Shown: positions 8,938 to 19,066 of the stretch, one piece after another
How the letters are laid out: every line of letters begins with the position of its first letter
How positions within the stretch are numbered: the first letter of the stretch is position 1
From: Terfezia claveryi
Lineage: Eukaryota > Ascomycota > Pezizomycetes > Pezizales > Pezizaceae
Direction of reading: 5' to 3'
Length of the DNA: 20,216 nucleotides
Assembly (NCBI GenBank): GCA_015179025.1
Contig: WHUX01000539.1
Coordinates: 1 to 20,216, forward strand
The notes under the pieces: generated by a model
Databases searched by the model: none
Told to the model about the DNA's origin: nothing
What the model saw: only the letters and a program-made list of their open reading frames with translations
Position numbers and translations under genes: made by a program

Positions 8938-9486
8938 CTAGTTGGGACTTCTAGCAGTGACCCTGGCCCTCTCAGCGTTCGACTCTGTAGTTGCATTCTG
9001 GAGTATTGTACTGCCTTTCCCCTTCAAATTCCTTGGCATATAGGATGGCCCGGTGGTAGCTGCTCCCAGCACCTGAGAGCCTGGTAGGGGCCACTGGGGA
9101 GGCTCTATGTTGGCGGGTCCCCCATTGTTGGCAGCTTGGTAGGCAGCTCGGGCTTGCTGTACTACACTCTATATTGCTAGGCGACTGGTCCTTGCCTTTT
9201 TTGCGACGTCGTCGCAGAGGGTTCTGACATGCTTACAGATGGTATCGTTATGGTATTAGAGCTGTCCACGAGGAGCCATTGTGGGTTGCCCCACGGCCCA
9301 TTCACAGAAAGCGTTCCAGCGACTGGTCCCAGCTTCCTCTGGACCGTAACAGTCCCAATTTTGCACTCCTCTGTAAATTTGTTTCCGCCACAAAGTATAC
9401 AATTTGGTGGAGATTCCATTGTCATAGAAGCTGACTTTGTCGGTGGCTTTCTTAATAGTAAACTCCGCGTCACCGTCTGATGCCAT
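8938..9486 (-). pseudogene. Pseudogene C: shorter paralogue of gene B
   Basis: From the ATG at 9486 to a TAG at 8938-8940 one frame of 183 codons aligns without gaps of frame to the first half of gene B. Shared words include LYTLWR.QI.RGVQNWD, FCEWA, MAPRGQ, VRTL..D.AKKAR.SR, QWPLP/RWPLP, and TGPSYMPRNL. It carries two in-frame stops: TAA at 9256-9258 and TAG at 9169-9171, the latter where gene B has Trp (TGG to TAG). It lacks the proline-rich, glycine-rich and acidic C-terminal half of gene B, ending in TARSPN. Function is unknown. Its value is that it confirms gene B's N-terminal frame and shows that the family has several copies at this locus. Confidence 0.75.
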
Positions 9487-10502
9487 CGTGCTTCTATTTT
9501 CTACTAGCTTTGGTTAGTCTACAGGCAGCCACCCAGGGTCTGGCACTTACTACCGATAGGGAACTAGGGGGCTCTATGAGTATGAAGGTATTGGCGTATT
9601 GGTAGGCTACTCCCTTGTTAGTCTGCAACCAGATAATCCGTATCTGAGATTGGCTTACCAGAAGAGTTCAAGTGAACTTTATGAGTAGACGTGTAATAAG
9701 AAGTACGAGGGTGGGATACAAGAGCCTCTATATATATGCTTCGCAATTGTTCACCATTACACCTAGAGTCTTATGGAAGCTACAATCCTCCTCAGAGTGT
9801 TTGCTAGACTTCTCGAGGCAGGCAAGATTAGTCTGGTTGGCACAACACCCTCCTGTGGAGGAGGCAAGATACACTCGGTACCTACCAGAAATGGTCAAGT
9901 TTGATGTGATAGGCACCAGAAAATTCTGGGCTCGGGAGAATAATCTGTACAGCGCTAGTTTACCAATTCTTGTATTAAGCTATCATGGGACGGACCGTTA
10001 AAGGCCTCGGAGGGCTTGAAAATTTACCGAAAACTTGTCTAAGTCTCAGTGGTCGCCAATCAGACTAAGTGGCCCTAGGAGCGGTCGGGTTCGAGACTAA
10101 CTAAGTGGTCACATAGAACATCCTCAATCAGGCCTGTGCTAGCCCGTCACCATCTAGTTCGATCTACCGATGGTAGTATGGTTCACCAGTTTGCGCTAGT
10201 GCACATGCATAAGGGCAAACGAGGCTAGTCCAAGTCTTCTCTGGCCCTTACTTGACGCCTTTTCGGCCTCTCGAGATCTCTACAATAATGTCAGAACAAT
10301 ATTAGATTACAGGCAGACGATCATAGACACTTGTTGGAGTTCTGGTCTTTTATCTGCATTAGTGCTGGTACCGGCCAGACCACCAGACCCACCAAACACC
10401 CTTTGTCCAATGCGGTAGTTCGCCATCTCATGGAGGAGTAGATAGGCAGTAAGTGTCCTCCTACAGAATTTACTTGTACCTACAAACTGACATCAAGATC
10501 AA
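9487..10502. other. Region without a confident gene
   Basis: Apart from the weak open frame at 9681-10001 (listed separately), I see nothing I can support. Short words such as ACTAAGTGG recur around 10050-10120. This interval should contain the 5' terminus of the Plavaka element if it is intact, but I could not identify a CACTA/CACTG terminal inverted repeat because the other end is not in the window. Confidence 0.4.
9681..10001 (+). CDS. Open frame of uncertain status, unknown product
   Basis: 106 codons from ATG at 9681 to a stop at 9999-10001. The product contains EEARYTRYLPEMVKFDVIGTRKF and no motif I recognise. Length and composition could arise by chance. It could also be a gene fragment carried with the Plavaka element that lies downstream on the same strand. 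Low confidence. Confidence 0.2.
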   Translation: MSRRVIRSTRVGYKSLYIYASQLFTITPRVLWKLQSSSECLLDFSRQARLVWLAQHPPVEEARYTRYLPEMVKFDVIGTRKFWARENNLYSASLPILVLSYHGTDR

Positions 10503-11288
10503 ATGCAGTGCAAATACTGTCATTTTGAGTTTAATAGTGCAGGCCATTATGGTCGACATCTCCGAGTTCAGCACCCCAACCAGCCAGTGACACCTTGCTC
10601 TAATGAGCCCATTGTAGACGTGGTGGAGCCAGTGACAAATTCCAAACAAAGTCGCACCCTCAGCTCAGCAAAGCCACAATCCTCCAAGCGTCCCAAGAAG
10701 AGATTGATTTCTACCACACATGCTCATGATGACAATAGAGATACGCAGCAGGATGTTGCGGACTCCCACGGACTTTCTCTGTCACCCCGGGAATGTGAGC
10801 AGGGCTCTCAACGTCTTCCACCAGAGCATGCCGCAGGCAAAGTTATCAAGGAGTGCATTTTCCGGTATGTTCGAAGCCGGCAGTATAATCCCCTTTCGCC
10901 GTTTGCCAATGTGTATGAATACAAGTTGGCACGGTTCTTCCATGATAGTAAGATCTCTTTAAAACAGATTGACAAGTTCTTCAAGAACAATCTACTTCCT
11001 ATTGACCGACCGGAGACCGCCAGTGTCCAGTTTAAATCTGGCCACACCTGGCGGAATAAGATGCGGGAGCTTATAGACCAACCTCCATGGCATAGGGGAA
11101 CAGTCGATTTCCACCTTCAACACGGTTGTGCATTCTATTATCGGGACGTTCAGCATACCATAGCATATCTTCTCCAGCAGCGGACATTTGCAGGGCATCT
11201 GGTATACGAGCCGGTTCAAGATTTTGATAAAGGGGGTAATCGATTGTACACAGATATACATACAGGCAATTGGTGGTGGAGAACGCAG
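10503..11288 (+). pseudogene. Plavaka-type (CACTA-like) transposase, first exon, interrupted by an LTR retrotransposon
   Basis: The frame starts MQCKYCHFEF with a C2H2 zinc finger (C3, C6, H19, H24), as is usual at the N-terminus of Plavaka transposases, followed by a basic, Ser-rich linker. The region around residues 130-190 has the SPFANVYEYKLARFF and KISLKQIDKFF pattern, and the exon ends with NRLYTDIHTGNWWWRTQ, close to the family's conserved R-Y-x-x-x-x-T-G-x-W-W-W-x-T-Q block. The DDE catalytic core should follow but is absent. After CAG (11286-11288) comes GTATGG, a plausible 5' splice site; reading through gives only VWS and a stop. The retrotransposon LTR starts at 11302, 13 bp later. 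The rest of the gene is expected beyond the right edge of the window. In Plavaka, such proteins catalyse cut-and-paste transposition; this copy is likely disabled unless the 9-kb insertion is spliced out. Confidence 0.75.
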
Positions 11289-11296
11289 GTATGGTC

Positions 11297-11301
11297 GTAG
11301 G
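11297..11301. repeat. Predicted target-site duplication GTAGG, left copy
   Basis: The five bases before the TGTCAC of the LTR. The partner should follow the far LTR end outside the window, so this remains a prediction based on the 5-bp duplication of the solo LTR. Confidence 0.5.
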
Positions 11302-12762
11302 TGTCACGGGGGCCCTATTGACCAATAGCGCTCTTGCGACTATTAGGACGGCCGTAATTTGCTGCCGCAACGATATCTATTCCGCAACTCAGAATATCAA
11401 TCCTATAGTAGTAAAGTTCAATCCAACTATAGTCCCTCACGACGGATCTTATTTCGCAACACAAAATAAATCCTTTGTCGCTTGAACGTAAAGTTAACTC
11501 AAGACTTAGAACTTTGTAAGCTTCGTGTACTCAAGGTGCTCTTGCTTTCGAATACTCGCTGGTGGTAGAATGAATTCAACCGGAACTACTTGCACTATTT
11601 ATATCCCGCGGTGTTTGTAGATATTCTTATGATAAAAATATTTTATAAACGCGGGCCTACCTGTCACCTCGGAATTTCTTCCTAAGGGTTATGCCATCCA
11701 CACCTTTGTTAATGCAGTTGCTATCTACACTCATTGTCACAGGTTACTAACTCGAACGTAGAGAATATTTCCATGTCTGCATGTTATATATACTTCGCTT
11801 ATAGCTCGCTTATCCCATTAAAGGATTCTTATCCGAGACAACTAAATTCAATTCCAGATACGTTACCAATTCCCGATACTATCGAATTATCATCCGACAA
11901 TATCTGAAGGCATCTAATTATGTTTCCGGTAATATTCACTTAATAGTGTCTAGTGTCCATTGAAAATAATTTTCAACTGCACATAACTCTATGAATAGAG
12001 AACCGTGGGTCACAAGTAAATTACCATTGGAAAAGTATCAATGCATAGAAGATTATTGAATCTTAGTTTATCGCGATACCCAAACTATTCACGGAGTTAT
12101 TACCAATAATAAGTAAACCTCCTCGTGGACCTATATGACCATATTAAAAGTCTTATATCTCCATGAGTTTAACTCCGATCATAAAATGGATGGCAGAAAT
12201 GGGATCAGGATGAAGAGTAGGCCTAGATAGAACCTTGAAACATTAAATTCGGAGAACTTTATGTTTTGGCCCTACCTTTGGCCTCTGTCCTGGGCGCACT
12301 CCCTTATAGTGTCACCGGACGCACTTTGGTCTAAAGTGCGCTCTCGGTCCTTCATTTTTTTAGTTATTTTTACCGAATTATTTTCCTGCAATTCAGGGTA
12401 ATAATTCAATATTCAGGGTAACGCCAAGACTTCAGGGTAACAGCTAATATAGCTAGCATATATATGCATATAGTCAGCATATTAATCTGAGTATAACTAT
12501 TGAACCGTTAATCGGATTCTTATGAAACTTAAACCGTAGCTCCCTCAAGGGTCTATGGACGTTCCATAAGGGTCTTAACTATTTAGGATGATTATAAACT
12601 ACTCCGAGGTTCCTACCCGTTTCATATACTTAAGTCTTATAGATAAGTATTAGAAATGTTTGCACCACACTGCTAAGAGTGTACCTAGAGTTCATATAGA
12701 TTCTAGGGTCGTTCTATAAGGGCCCAAGTACCTTTGGTAGGGCTGGATGTCACCCCGTGACA
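11302..12762 (-). repeat. 3' LTR of the chromovirus (1461 bp)
   Basis: TGTCACGGGG..CCCCGTGACA ends, same family as the solo LTR. Landmarks: segment matching the primer-binding site at 11511-11519 (one base changed: GTAAG for GTAGG), TATA box at 11596-11603, hairpin at 12321-12339, decamers at 12392-12401, 12412-12421 and 12431-12440. The inner edge is followed by a purine tract on the minus strand, as expected for a 3' LTR. Confidence 0.93.
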
Positions 12763-12765
12763 GTG

Positions 12766-12776
12766 CCTCCCCCCTT
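12766..12776 (-). other. Polypurine tract
   Basis: AAGGGGGGAGG on the minus strand, followed by CAC and then the 3' LTR. It would prime plus-strand DNA synthesis. The 3-base gap to the LTR, like the 2-base gap at the primer-binding side, would be removed by integrase end processing. Confidence 0.8.
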
Positions 12777-12777
12777 A

Positions 12778-12799
12778 AGGTTCTTGTCCGCAAGAACCT
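12778..12799 (-). other. Perfect hairpin next to the polypurine tract
   Basis: Arms AGGTTCTTG and CAAGAACCT (9 pairs, no mismatch) around a 4-base loop (TCCG on plus, CGGA on element sense). It touches the polypurine tract. A second perfect dyad, TGAGGAC-CA-GTCCTCA, is at 12853-12868. The rest of 12800-13066 is 3' untranslated element sequence with no gene seen. Confidence 0.6.
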
Positions 12800-13066
12800 A
12801 ATTGATCATGCAATCAGAATCATTATTGCTACTAACAACAATAGATGGGGCTTGAGGACCAGTCCTCATATACAACAGCCAAAACATAGCTGCGTACGTC
12901 TCTTTGCACCCCTGGGACAATATGGCATAAGAAATACAGGTAAAACAAAAAACGTAAAGATAATTCAAAAAACCTAATGCCTAATAATAGGAAAAAAAGA
13001 AAAATCCTCACAAGATAACATCAGGGTCCCGAGGCTTACGAGGATTATCCAGATAGAATTTTCGAA

Positions 13067-14361
13067 TTAAATCGGCTGCTCCATCCTTAGGTTCTCATAT
13101 GGTTCCCATGTGTCATCATCAGGACCGTAACCCTTCCAAGAGACTAAATACATAACCCGTCCCTTTCTGAGCTCACTCGTCCTAACCTTTTCTACCTGGT
13201 ATTCCGATTCTTCGAGGTCGACTGGAGGGGGTGTTGGTGAGCGTCTGCCGGCAATCGTATTAAGGTGGTAGGGTTCCAACAAACTAATATGAAAAACTGG
13301 GTGAGTTTTGCCTGTACTTGAGGGAAGCTCTAACTCATAGGCATAAGTGCTAATAAGCCGTTTAATTCTAAACTTCCCTCATAACTTGTAGTCAAGCTTC
13401 TTGGTCGGACGCCTTGTTTTGATGTTTTTGTGTTGACCATGACCCAATCTCCCACCTTGAATGTCGGTTCCTTCTCTGCTACCTTGAGATTGTAGTATTT
13501 AGACATCCGGTCCTGCACTGCTTTCATGTTCTCCCTCATAGCCTCTCTCATTGCGTCCAAGGTTTCGACTGTCTTGACTGCCTCAGGGTTGTTCGATTCA
13601 GTTGAGGCTTCGGTTGGGTTCTGGAAATTATTTTCTGGGTGTTGAGCATATGCGGCAAGAATGGTGTGAGTTTAGTACTAGAGTGGACAGTGTTATTATA
13701 ACAGAACTCGGCAAATGGTAATAACTTGACCCAGTCATCCTGATCCCAACAGCAATACATCCGTAATAATGCTCAAGGGTCTGGTTAACTCGTTCGGTTT
13801 GACCATCAGTCTGGGGGTGATATGCCGAGGACTTATCCAACTCAACTCCTAGTAACCGCATTACCTCCATCCAAAACGAACTTGTAAAAACCGAATCCCG
13901 ATCCGAAACAACCCTCTTTGGTAATTCGTGCAGCCTCCAAACCTCCTTGACAAATATCCCAGCCAACTCTTTTGCCTTCCGGTTCTTTAAAGGAATGAAA
14001 TGCGACATCTTAGTAAACCTATCAACAATAACCCAGATCTGATTGTACCCTTTGACTGTAGTAAATCAGTGATGAAATCCATCGAAATGTGTTCCCACGG
14101 CCTATAGGGGATTGGAAGAGGTACGAGCTTGCCATATTTCTTGTGTCTTGCTGTCTTGTTTCTTTGGCAAGCATCGCATGTGCGAACGTAGTTTCGTACC
14201 CAGTCTTCCATGTTAGGCCAGTAGTAATTTCGTTTCATTAGCTCGAGGGTTTTGTCACGTCCGAAATGACCTGCAACTTTAGCATCATGACTTTGGAAAG
14301 CCACTTTCAACTTAAGGGAATTGTTATCAGGTATATATAGGCGACGTTTGTAGGTTACCAT
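13067..14361 (-). pseudogene. pol part 2: integrase and chromodomain, frameshifted
   Basis: Integrase inserts cDNA into the genome; the chromodomain can target methylated histone H3 chromatin. In the first segment (14361-13987) are the HHCC zinc-binding residues (GHFG, then CDAC) and the first catalytic Asp in ISMDFITDL. A frameshift near 14050 leads to a second segment (14008-13628) with the second Asp in VSDRDSVF and the Glu in TDGQTERVNQ; Asp36 and Glu72 of that segment give D-X35-E. Further shifts near 13770, 13620 and 13390 lead into the C-terminal domain (FKVGDWVMV) and then 13282-13067, whose [23 protein letters not shown] and [10 protein letters not shown] are typical chromodomain motifs, ending at a stop at 13067. 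All catalytic residues are present, but no single frame holds them, so no active protein can be made. Confidence 0.9.
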
Positions 14362-14369
14362 GTCATCTT

Positions 14370-16812
14370 CTAAACCGTAATGATTGAGTCAGGATACTCC
14401 TTGCCAAACTTCAACGCGTTCCGAATCCCTAACCACTTGTCGTCCTTGAGGCCAGCCTCTTGGATCTCCTTCGACCAGCTTGATTCTTCTGTTTGTGAGG
14501 CCTTCACTACCATAATGCGGCGCGTTACTAGACTCTCCTCACTTGTTCCCAGTTGGAATTGACCAGGCTTGAACATCCGAATCGTGTGGTCCTGCTTCTC
14601 TCCCCCTCCTTCGAGGTCAGGATCAACCTGACGAGAAAGCGCATCTGCTTTGCCATTTTTATCACCTGGGCGGTAGATGATTCTAAAATTAAACTGGCTT
14701 AGTATTTCCGCCCATCTGGCCTGCCTTCGATTGAGTATCTTAGTGGAATTAAAGTACTCAAGGTTCTTGTGATCCGTATACACAATTATCTCCTCCGGGG
14801 CACCCATGAGAAAATGTCTCCATTCCTGAAAACAATTGACAATTACGACCATCTCTTTGTCATGGACATCGTAATTAAGTTCTGCTGGGATAAAGCGTTT
14901 CGAATAGTACGCTACTGGGTGCCAACGACCATCTGGTTCTTTTTGGGATAGAATACCAGCTTTTGCTAGATCAGACGCATCTGTCTCGATAATTTTTGGT
15001 TGTTCTGGGTGATAATGGCATAGTATCGGAGCGGTGGTGAACCTATATTTCAACTCATCGAAGGCCTGTTGACACTGCTGTGTCCAGTTCCAAGGAACTC
15101 CATTGTGCGTTAGTGTCTGAATTGGCAAAGCCAAACTACTAAAGCCTTGAATAAACCGGCATAGAAATTAGCAAATCCAATAAACCTCTGCACTTCTTTG
15201 ACGTTCCGAGGAGCCTGCTAGGCGAGGATGTCCTCGACTTTCTTCTGCCCCATTTGTATCCCCTTTGTACCTACTTTAAATCCCACAAATTCGACTTCTG
15301 GGACATGGAAGATACACTTGTCTATATTGACACAAAGGTTATTCTCCGTTAGTTTCTGCAGCACCCAACGGACGAGCTCGACATGTTCTTCCTCTGTTTG
15401 GGTATAAATGAGGATTCATCAATATATACAACTATTCCTCGGTCAATTCGTTCCATAGAATATTGTTAACATGTCGCTGGAAAACAGATGGCGATTAGTT
15501 AGCCCAAAAGGCATAACTGTATATTCGTATAAGCCATATCTTGTCTTGAATGCTGTTTTCCACTCGTCTCCGGCTGCTATTCTGAGTAGGTTAAACCCGA
15601 GTTTGAGATCGAGTTTGGAGAAAACCTGTGAAGTACCAACTTGTTCCATTAGGGTAGTCATAAGTGGTAGGGGATACTTGTCTTTTTTGGTTATGGCATT
15701 GAGCCCTCTATAGTCACGACTATTCTGAGCTTGCCATTTGGCTGTTTGGCGAAGAATATAGGAGCGCCAGCACTGCTTTTGCTCGGTCTTATCTTGCCGG
15801 TTCGGAGCATCTCATCTAGGTATTCTTTGAGAAGCTCCAGTTCATCAGGGGAGAGGGGGTATAGTTTTCCTGATGGGGGACTCTTTCCTTCTTCTAACTC
15901 AATTGTCATGTCTTGTGGACCGTGCATGGGAAGGGCGGATTGCAACTCCTTTCCAAAGATTTTTACAAAATCCCTGTACTGTGTTGGCAATCGATCAGCA
16001 AGTTCATGGATATTTTCAGTCGCTGTTATTTTCATAACCTTGCGAACGTCTCCATTAGCGAACTTCTGATAATCCCATTCCCCTATTTCAATTAATCCGA
16101 CATATTGAGTCTCTGCAAGTACTTCGTCAAAGTCAGCGAAATCAGTAACCTCCTCGATTTCCAACGCTCTTTTTAGCTCGAGTCCATAAGGAGTGGTGAC
16201 CCGTAGCTTATCACAATTGGCTTTAATCCAATCCATCCCCAAAATGAGTGGAAGACCTGGTTCGAGGCACGCAACCTCAGTTACCAGGTCAAGAGTTTTG
16301 TTTCGTCCCGATCTTGCATCTGGGACCTCCATCTGCAGGTTCTGAACCTGCACTGTGCCAGACCTCTTGAGAATCGAGCCGTCGGCGCTCTCTAATCTCA
16401 GTCTTTTCTCCCTCTTAACCCAAGGCAGCATCATCTGTTCAACGAAAGAAGAATCAAAAATCGTGGCTTCTGCGCCAGTATCAACCAAAGCATTAATGGA
16501 AATTTCGCGTTTATTTCCTCCGTACATCCAAGATAACTTAACAGAGATAAGAAATTTCAGTCCTTCACGCTTCAATACCTTCGCACCCGATTTTCCTGCC
16601 AAAGAGAGATCCTTAATTCCATCCAATGAAATATCCGGCACCGCCACCTTTCGTGGTCTTTTTTCGAGTGCGCCAATATGAGGAGCCACCTCATCATCAG
16701 CTTTTCTTTTTGTCCCTTTTTTTGCGTTTTTATTTGATAAAGAAAGAGAAGAAATAGCAGAAGAAGACAAATTGCGAGAAACAGAACTAATCAAAACAGG
16801 GTCAATATCCAT
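14370..16812 (-). pseudogene. pol part 1: protease, reverse transcriptase and RNase H, frameshifted
   Basis: The first segment (16812-15691) has a retroviral-type aspartic protease with intact DTGAEA at residues 111-116 and flap-side LILGMDWI, then the RT N-terminus ([33 protein letters not shown]). A frameshift near 15707 precedes [26 protein letters not shown] (first catalytic Asp) and [10 protein letters not shown] follow at 15661-15443. At 15415-15426 the YIDD catalytic motif reads YIDE and then leaves frame because of a missing base. A TAG at 15218-15220 replaces the Trp before QAPRNVKEVQRFIGF, and another 1-nt deletion lies at 15156-15163. RNase H (15134-14370) is clean, with D52 (ETDASD), E94 (DKEMVV), D121 (YTDHKNLEYF) and ADALSR. 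A shift at about 14370 separates it from integrase. Protease and RNase H look intact; RT is not. Confidence 0.92.
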
Positions 16813-16929
16813 CGGTTCCCCTTCATGTTCCTCCTTCCAACTGCCAACAGAGATGCCATTCCTTATAACACAAATAGAAAACCAATCCTGCGAGACTATC
16901 CGACCCGACGTACTAGATAGCCCGCATCC

Positions 16930-19017
16930 CTAACAGTCCGAATTTTCCCCATAATCCAACTCATCCTCACTCACAATATGCCCAAACTGAACCTCAAGTG
17001 GCGTTACTACAGCCGCTCCTGCAGACACTGTCGCCACTTTCTTAGCTTCCTCCTTTCCTTTCCCTTTCCCTTTGCCTTTGTTTCATCCGTAACCTTCCAA
17101 CCGATTGAACAGTCACCCATCATGTGAGTTTTGTCCCCACACTTGATGCACTGTCCGTCCTTCTTCCGAGCCTGTCTCATAGCATATGTAACGCTATCTT
17201 GGCCAGGCTCTTTGGCTTTCTTGGAAGGGTATCGGATTGGATTTAGCTTTAGCATCAGGCTTGGTTTTTGCCTTTTGCTTTGGCTTAGTAATTCGGTCTT
17301 TGAGGTTTTCGGACTTCTTTTCGGCAGTCTTGGGAGTGTTGGGTACCTCCTTTTTCGCACCAGCAGCCTGTTCTTTTTGACGGAACTGGCTCTGTGCATG
17401 TGCCTCCCTAACCTTCTCATACTCAACCTGAGACCCGGCATTTGCGATAGCCTGAAAGCACATTTCTGTACTAGCAGGTACCTTATCTAGAATGTCTTTG
17501 TCAGTACTGACTGGACCATATGGGCCCGAGTCTCAGGCTGAATTGCACTAATCAGGTGCTCCCAGAGCTGTTCCCGTGGTAGTTCCGCTACCAACTGATG
17601 AACCCTGACACGAGCGATGAAATCTTTCATCAACTCACCTTTTTTCTGGAACTCCTTCTGAAGGGAGACCTTCGCATCCCGCTTCTCATGCTGGTTCTGA
17701 TGTGCGTTTATGAATTCACGTTTAAAGACGTTAAACGTGTCCCATTCAACCCATCCGGAGTTGTTATCTGGTGTTCGCTTATGTTGGTTGGCGTAATACC
17801 AGGTACTCGCACCTCCTGTAAGTAGATCCGCTACAAACAGGATTTTTTCGCTATGAGTAGAGTACGTTAGCGGCATGCGTTCAAAGGTGTGGTCTACCTT
17901 CATCAGAAATTCTTTTAGCTTGCTGGAAGTTCCATCGAACTTCGGTGGTAGGGGGAGGTTTCGGGGTTCTTTCTTGTCAGAAAGAACACGAGTTTTCTGG
18001 ACTGGAGGTGGAGGAGGTGGAGGCGGTGGCGGTGGTACTGGACCTGTCCGAGTACCACGGATGATGAAATCTTCGATATCATCATCAATCGATCGAGTTG
18101 TTTAGCGGGGCGCTGTTGGCCAAGTGGTTGCTCTTGTAGGTCTTTGAGCTTTCGTTTGTGGGTTTGGATTCGGCGGGAGAGTTCTTCTACCGATTCCTTG
18201 TTAGTTTCACAACTCCGAATGCGATCATCCTGTTCTTGTTTGATCGCTTTTTGTGCCCAATCATTGAGCTTGCCAACATCTGCCTTAATACCATCGAACT
18301 CTACCTTAGCTGCATCGATTATCGCCTCTGTATCCTCCTTGAGCTTCTTCGTTAGCTCTAGCCATTGGATTTCTAACGTTTCTTTAATGGAAACTGTTAG
18401 TCGTTTTACCGCGTCTTCTTGCCCATCTGTTTGCCCTTTTAAGGCTGCTACTTCTTCAGTTACCTGTTGTCGTAGCAACTTTAAGTCTTCGTAAGTTGCT
18501 TTAGCACCGTTAAAGACAATGGTATGAGCTTCTTGTGCTTGCTTTAGAAAACTAGCTTGAGCGTTTAGGCCTTCGGTAAGGTTCAGAATTTCGGCTCGTT
18601 GCCGCTCAAATTCTGAGGCTCCATCACGAACTATTCTTGCCAACAATTCATCGTATTCTTGTTGGCTTAGTCCTGTACGAGGGGGTCGAATTGGACGTAG
18701 TGGTGGTTGTGCGGGATGGCGTTGGAAGAGGCATTGCTGTTGTTGTCGAGGTGGTCTCGAGATGGTAGCCAAATCGATCGACATTCCAGCTGGGAATGAT
18801 TGTAACTCATCTGGACTATAAATGGGGTGTCTTGAGGAGGATTCTATCCCACGGGATAGAATATCCTCCATCGGGATATCAATAAGATCATCCTCCGTAT
18901 CAGTATCTGATTGCGGAAGATTGTGTGGTCTTTGTGTGATGGCACGGGGTGTGACATCTGGGAATGTGAGGGTTGGTAGGGCTGGCGAGGCCCTCTTGGT
19001 GTCTGTGAACTAGACAT
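16930..19017 (-). pseudogene. gag of the chromovirus, several frameshifts
   Basis: The likely start is the ATG at 19017 (MSSSQTPRGP), 50 bp inside the 5' LTR. A shift near 18950 moves into the frame of 18871-17915, an acidic N-terminus followed by a long coiled-coil-like region rich in E, K and Q. A shift near 18100 leads to a poly-proline linker and the capsid domain (FDGTSSKLKEFLMKVDHTF, DLLTGGASTWYY, WVEWDTFNVFKREFI). More shifts lie near 17515 and 17230, after which a CX2CX4HX4C zinc knuckle is seen at 17109-17150 (CIKCGDKTHMMGDC). A last shift near 17065, in a KGKGKGK run, leads to a stop at 16930. Gag forms the particle and binds RNA. With five shifts it is non-functional. The protease frame starts 118 bp later, so pol may originally have been separate from gag. 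Confidence 0.88.
18841..18862. other. Perfect 10-bp inverted repeat at the 5' end of gag
   Basis: ATTCTATCCC-AC-GGGATAGAAT, no mismatch, within the codons for DILSRGIES. In the element RNA it would form a strong short hairpin about 200 nt after the primer-binding region. It may serve packaging or translation control, or be chance. Confidence 0.5.
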
Positions 19018-19055
19018 GATTAGAGTATATAGCAAATAATAACGAGAATCACTGG

Positions 19056-19064
19056 CTACAAAGT
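19056..19064 (-). promoter_or_regulatory. Candidate self-priming primer-binding site
   Basis: Two bases inside the 5' LTR the minus strand reads ACTTTGTAG. No TGG-starting site complementary to a tRNA 3' end is present there. Instead these nine bases are exactly complementary to CTACAAAGT in the LTR itself (minus strand of 19273-19281), about 215 nt upstream in the RNA. This is the arrangement of Tf1-type self-priming retrotransposons, in which the 5' end of the mRNA folds back to prime. Inferred from complementarity and position only. Confidence 0.5.
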
Positions 19065-19066
19065 AA

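Noticed and set aside
10040..10110. tRNA-like B-box (GGTTCGAGACT) suggesting a tRNA gene or SINE
   Set aside because: The T-arm does not pair, and no acceptor stem or proper A-box lies at the right distance.
17915..18871. Gag ORF ending at 17915 as a complete protein
   Set aside because: Its last 50 or so residues are out of frame; the neighbouring frame contains the poly-proline linker and the capsid domain.
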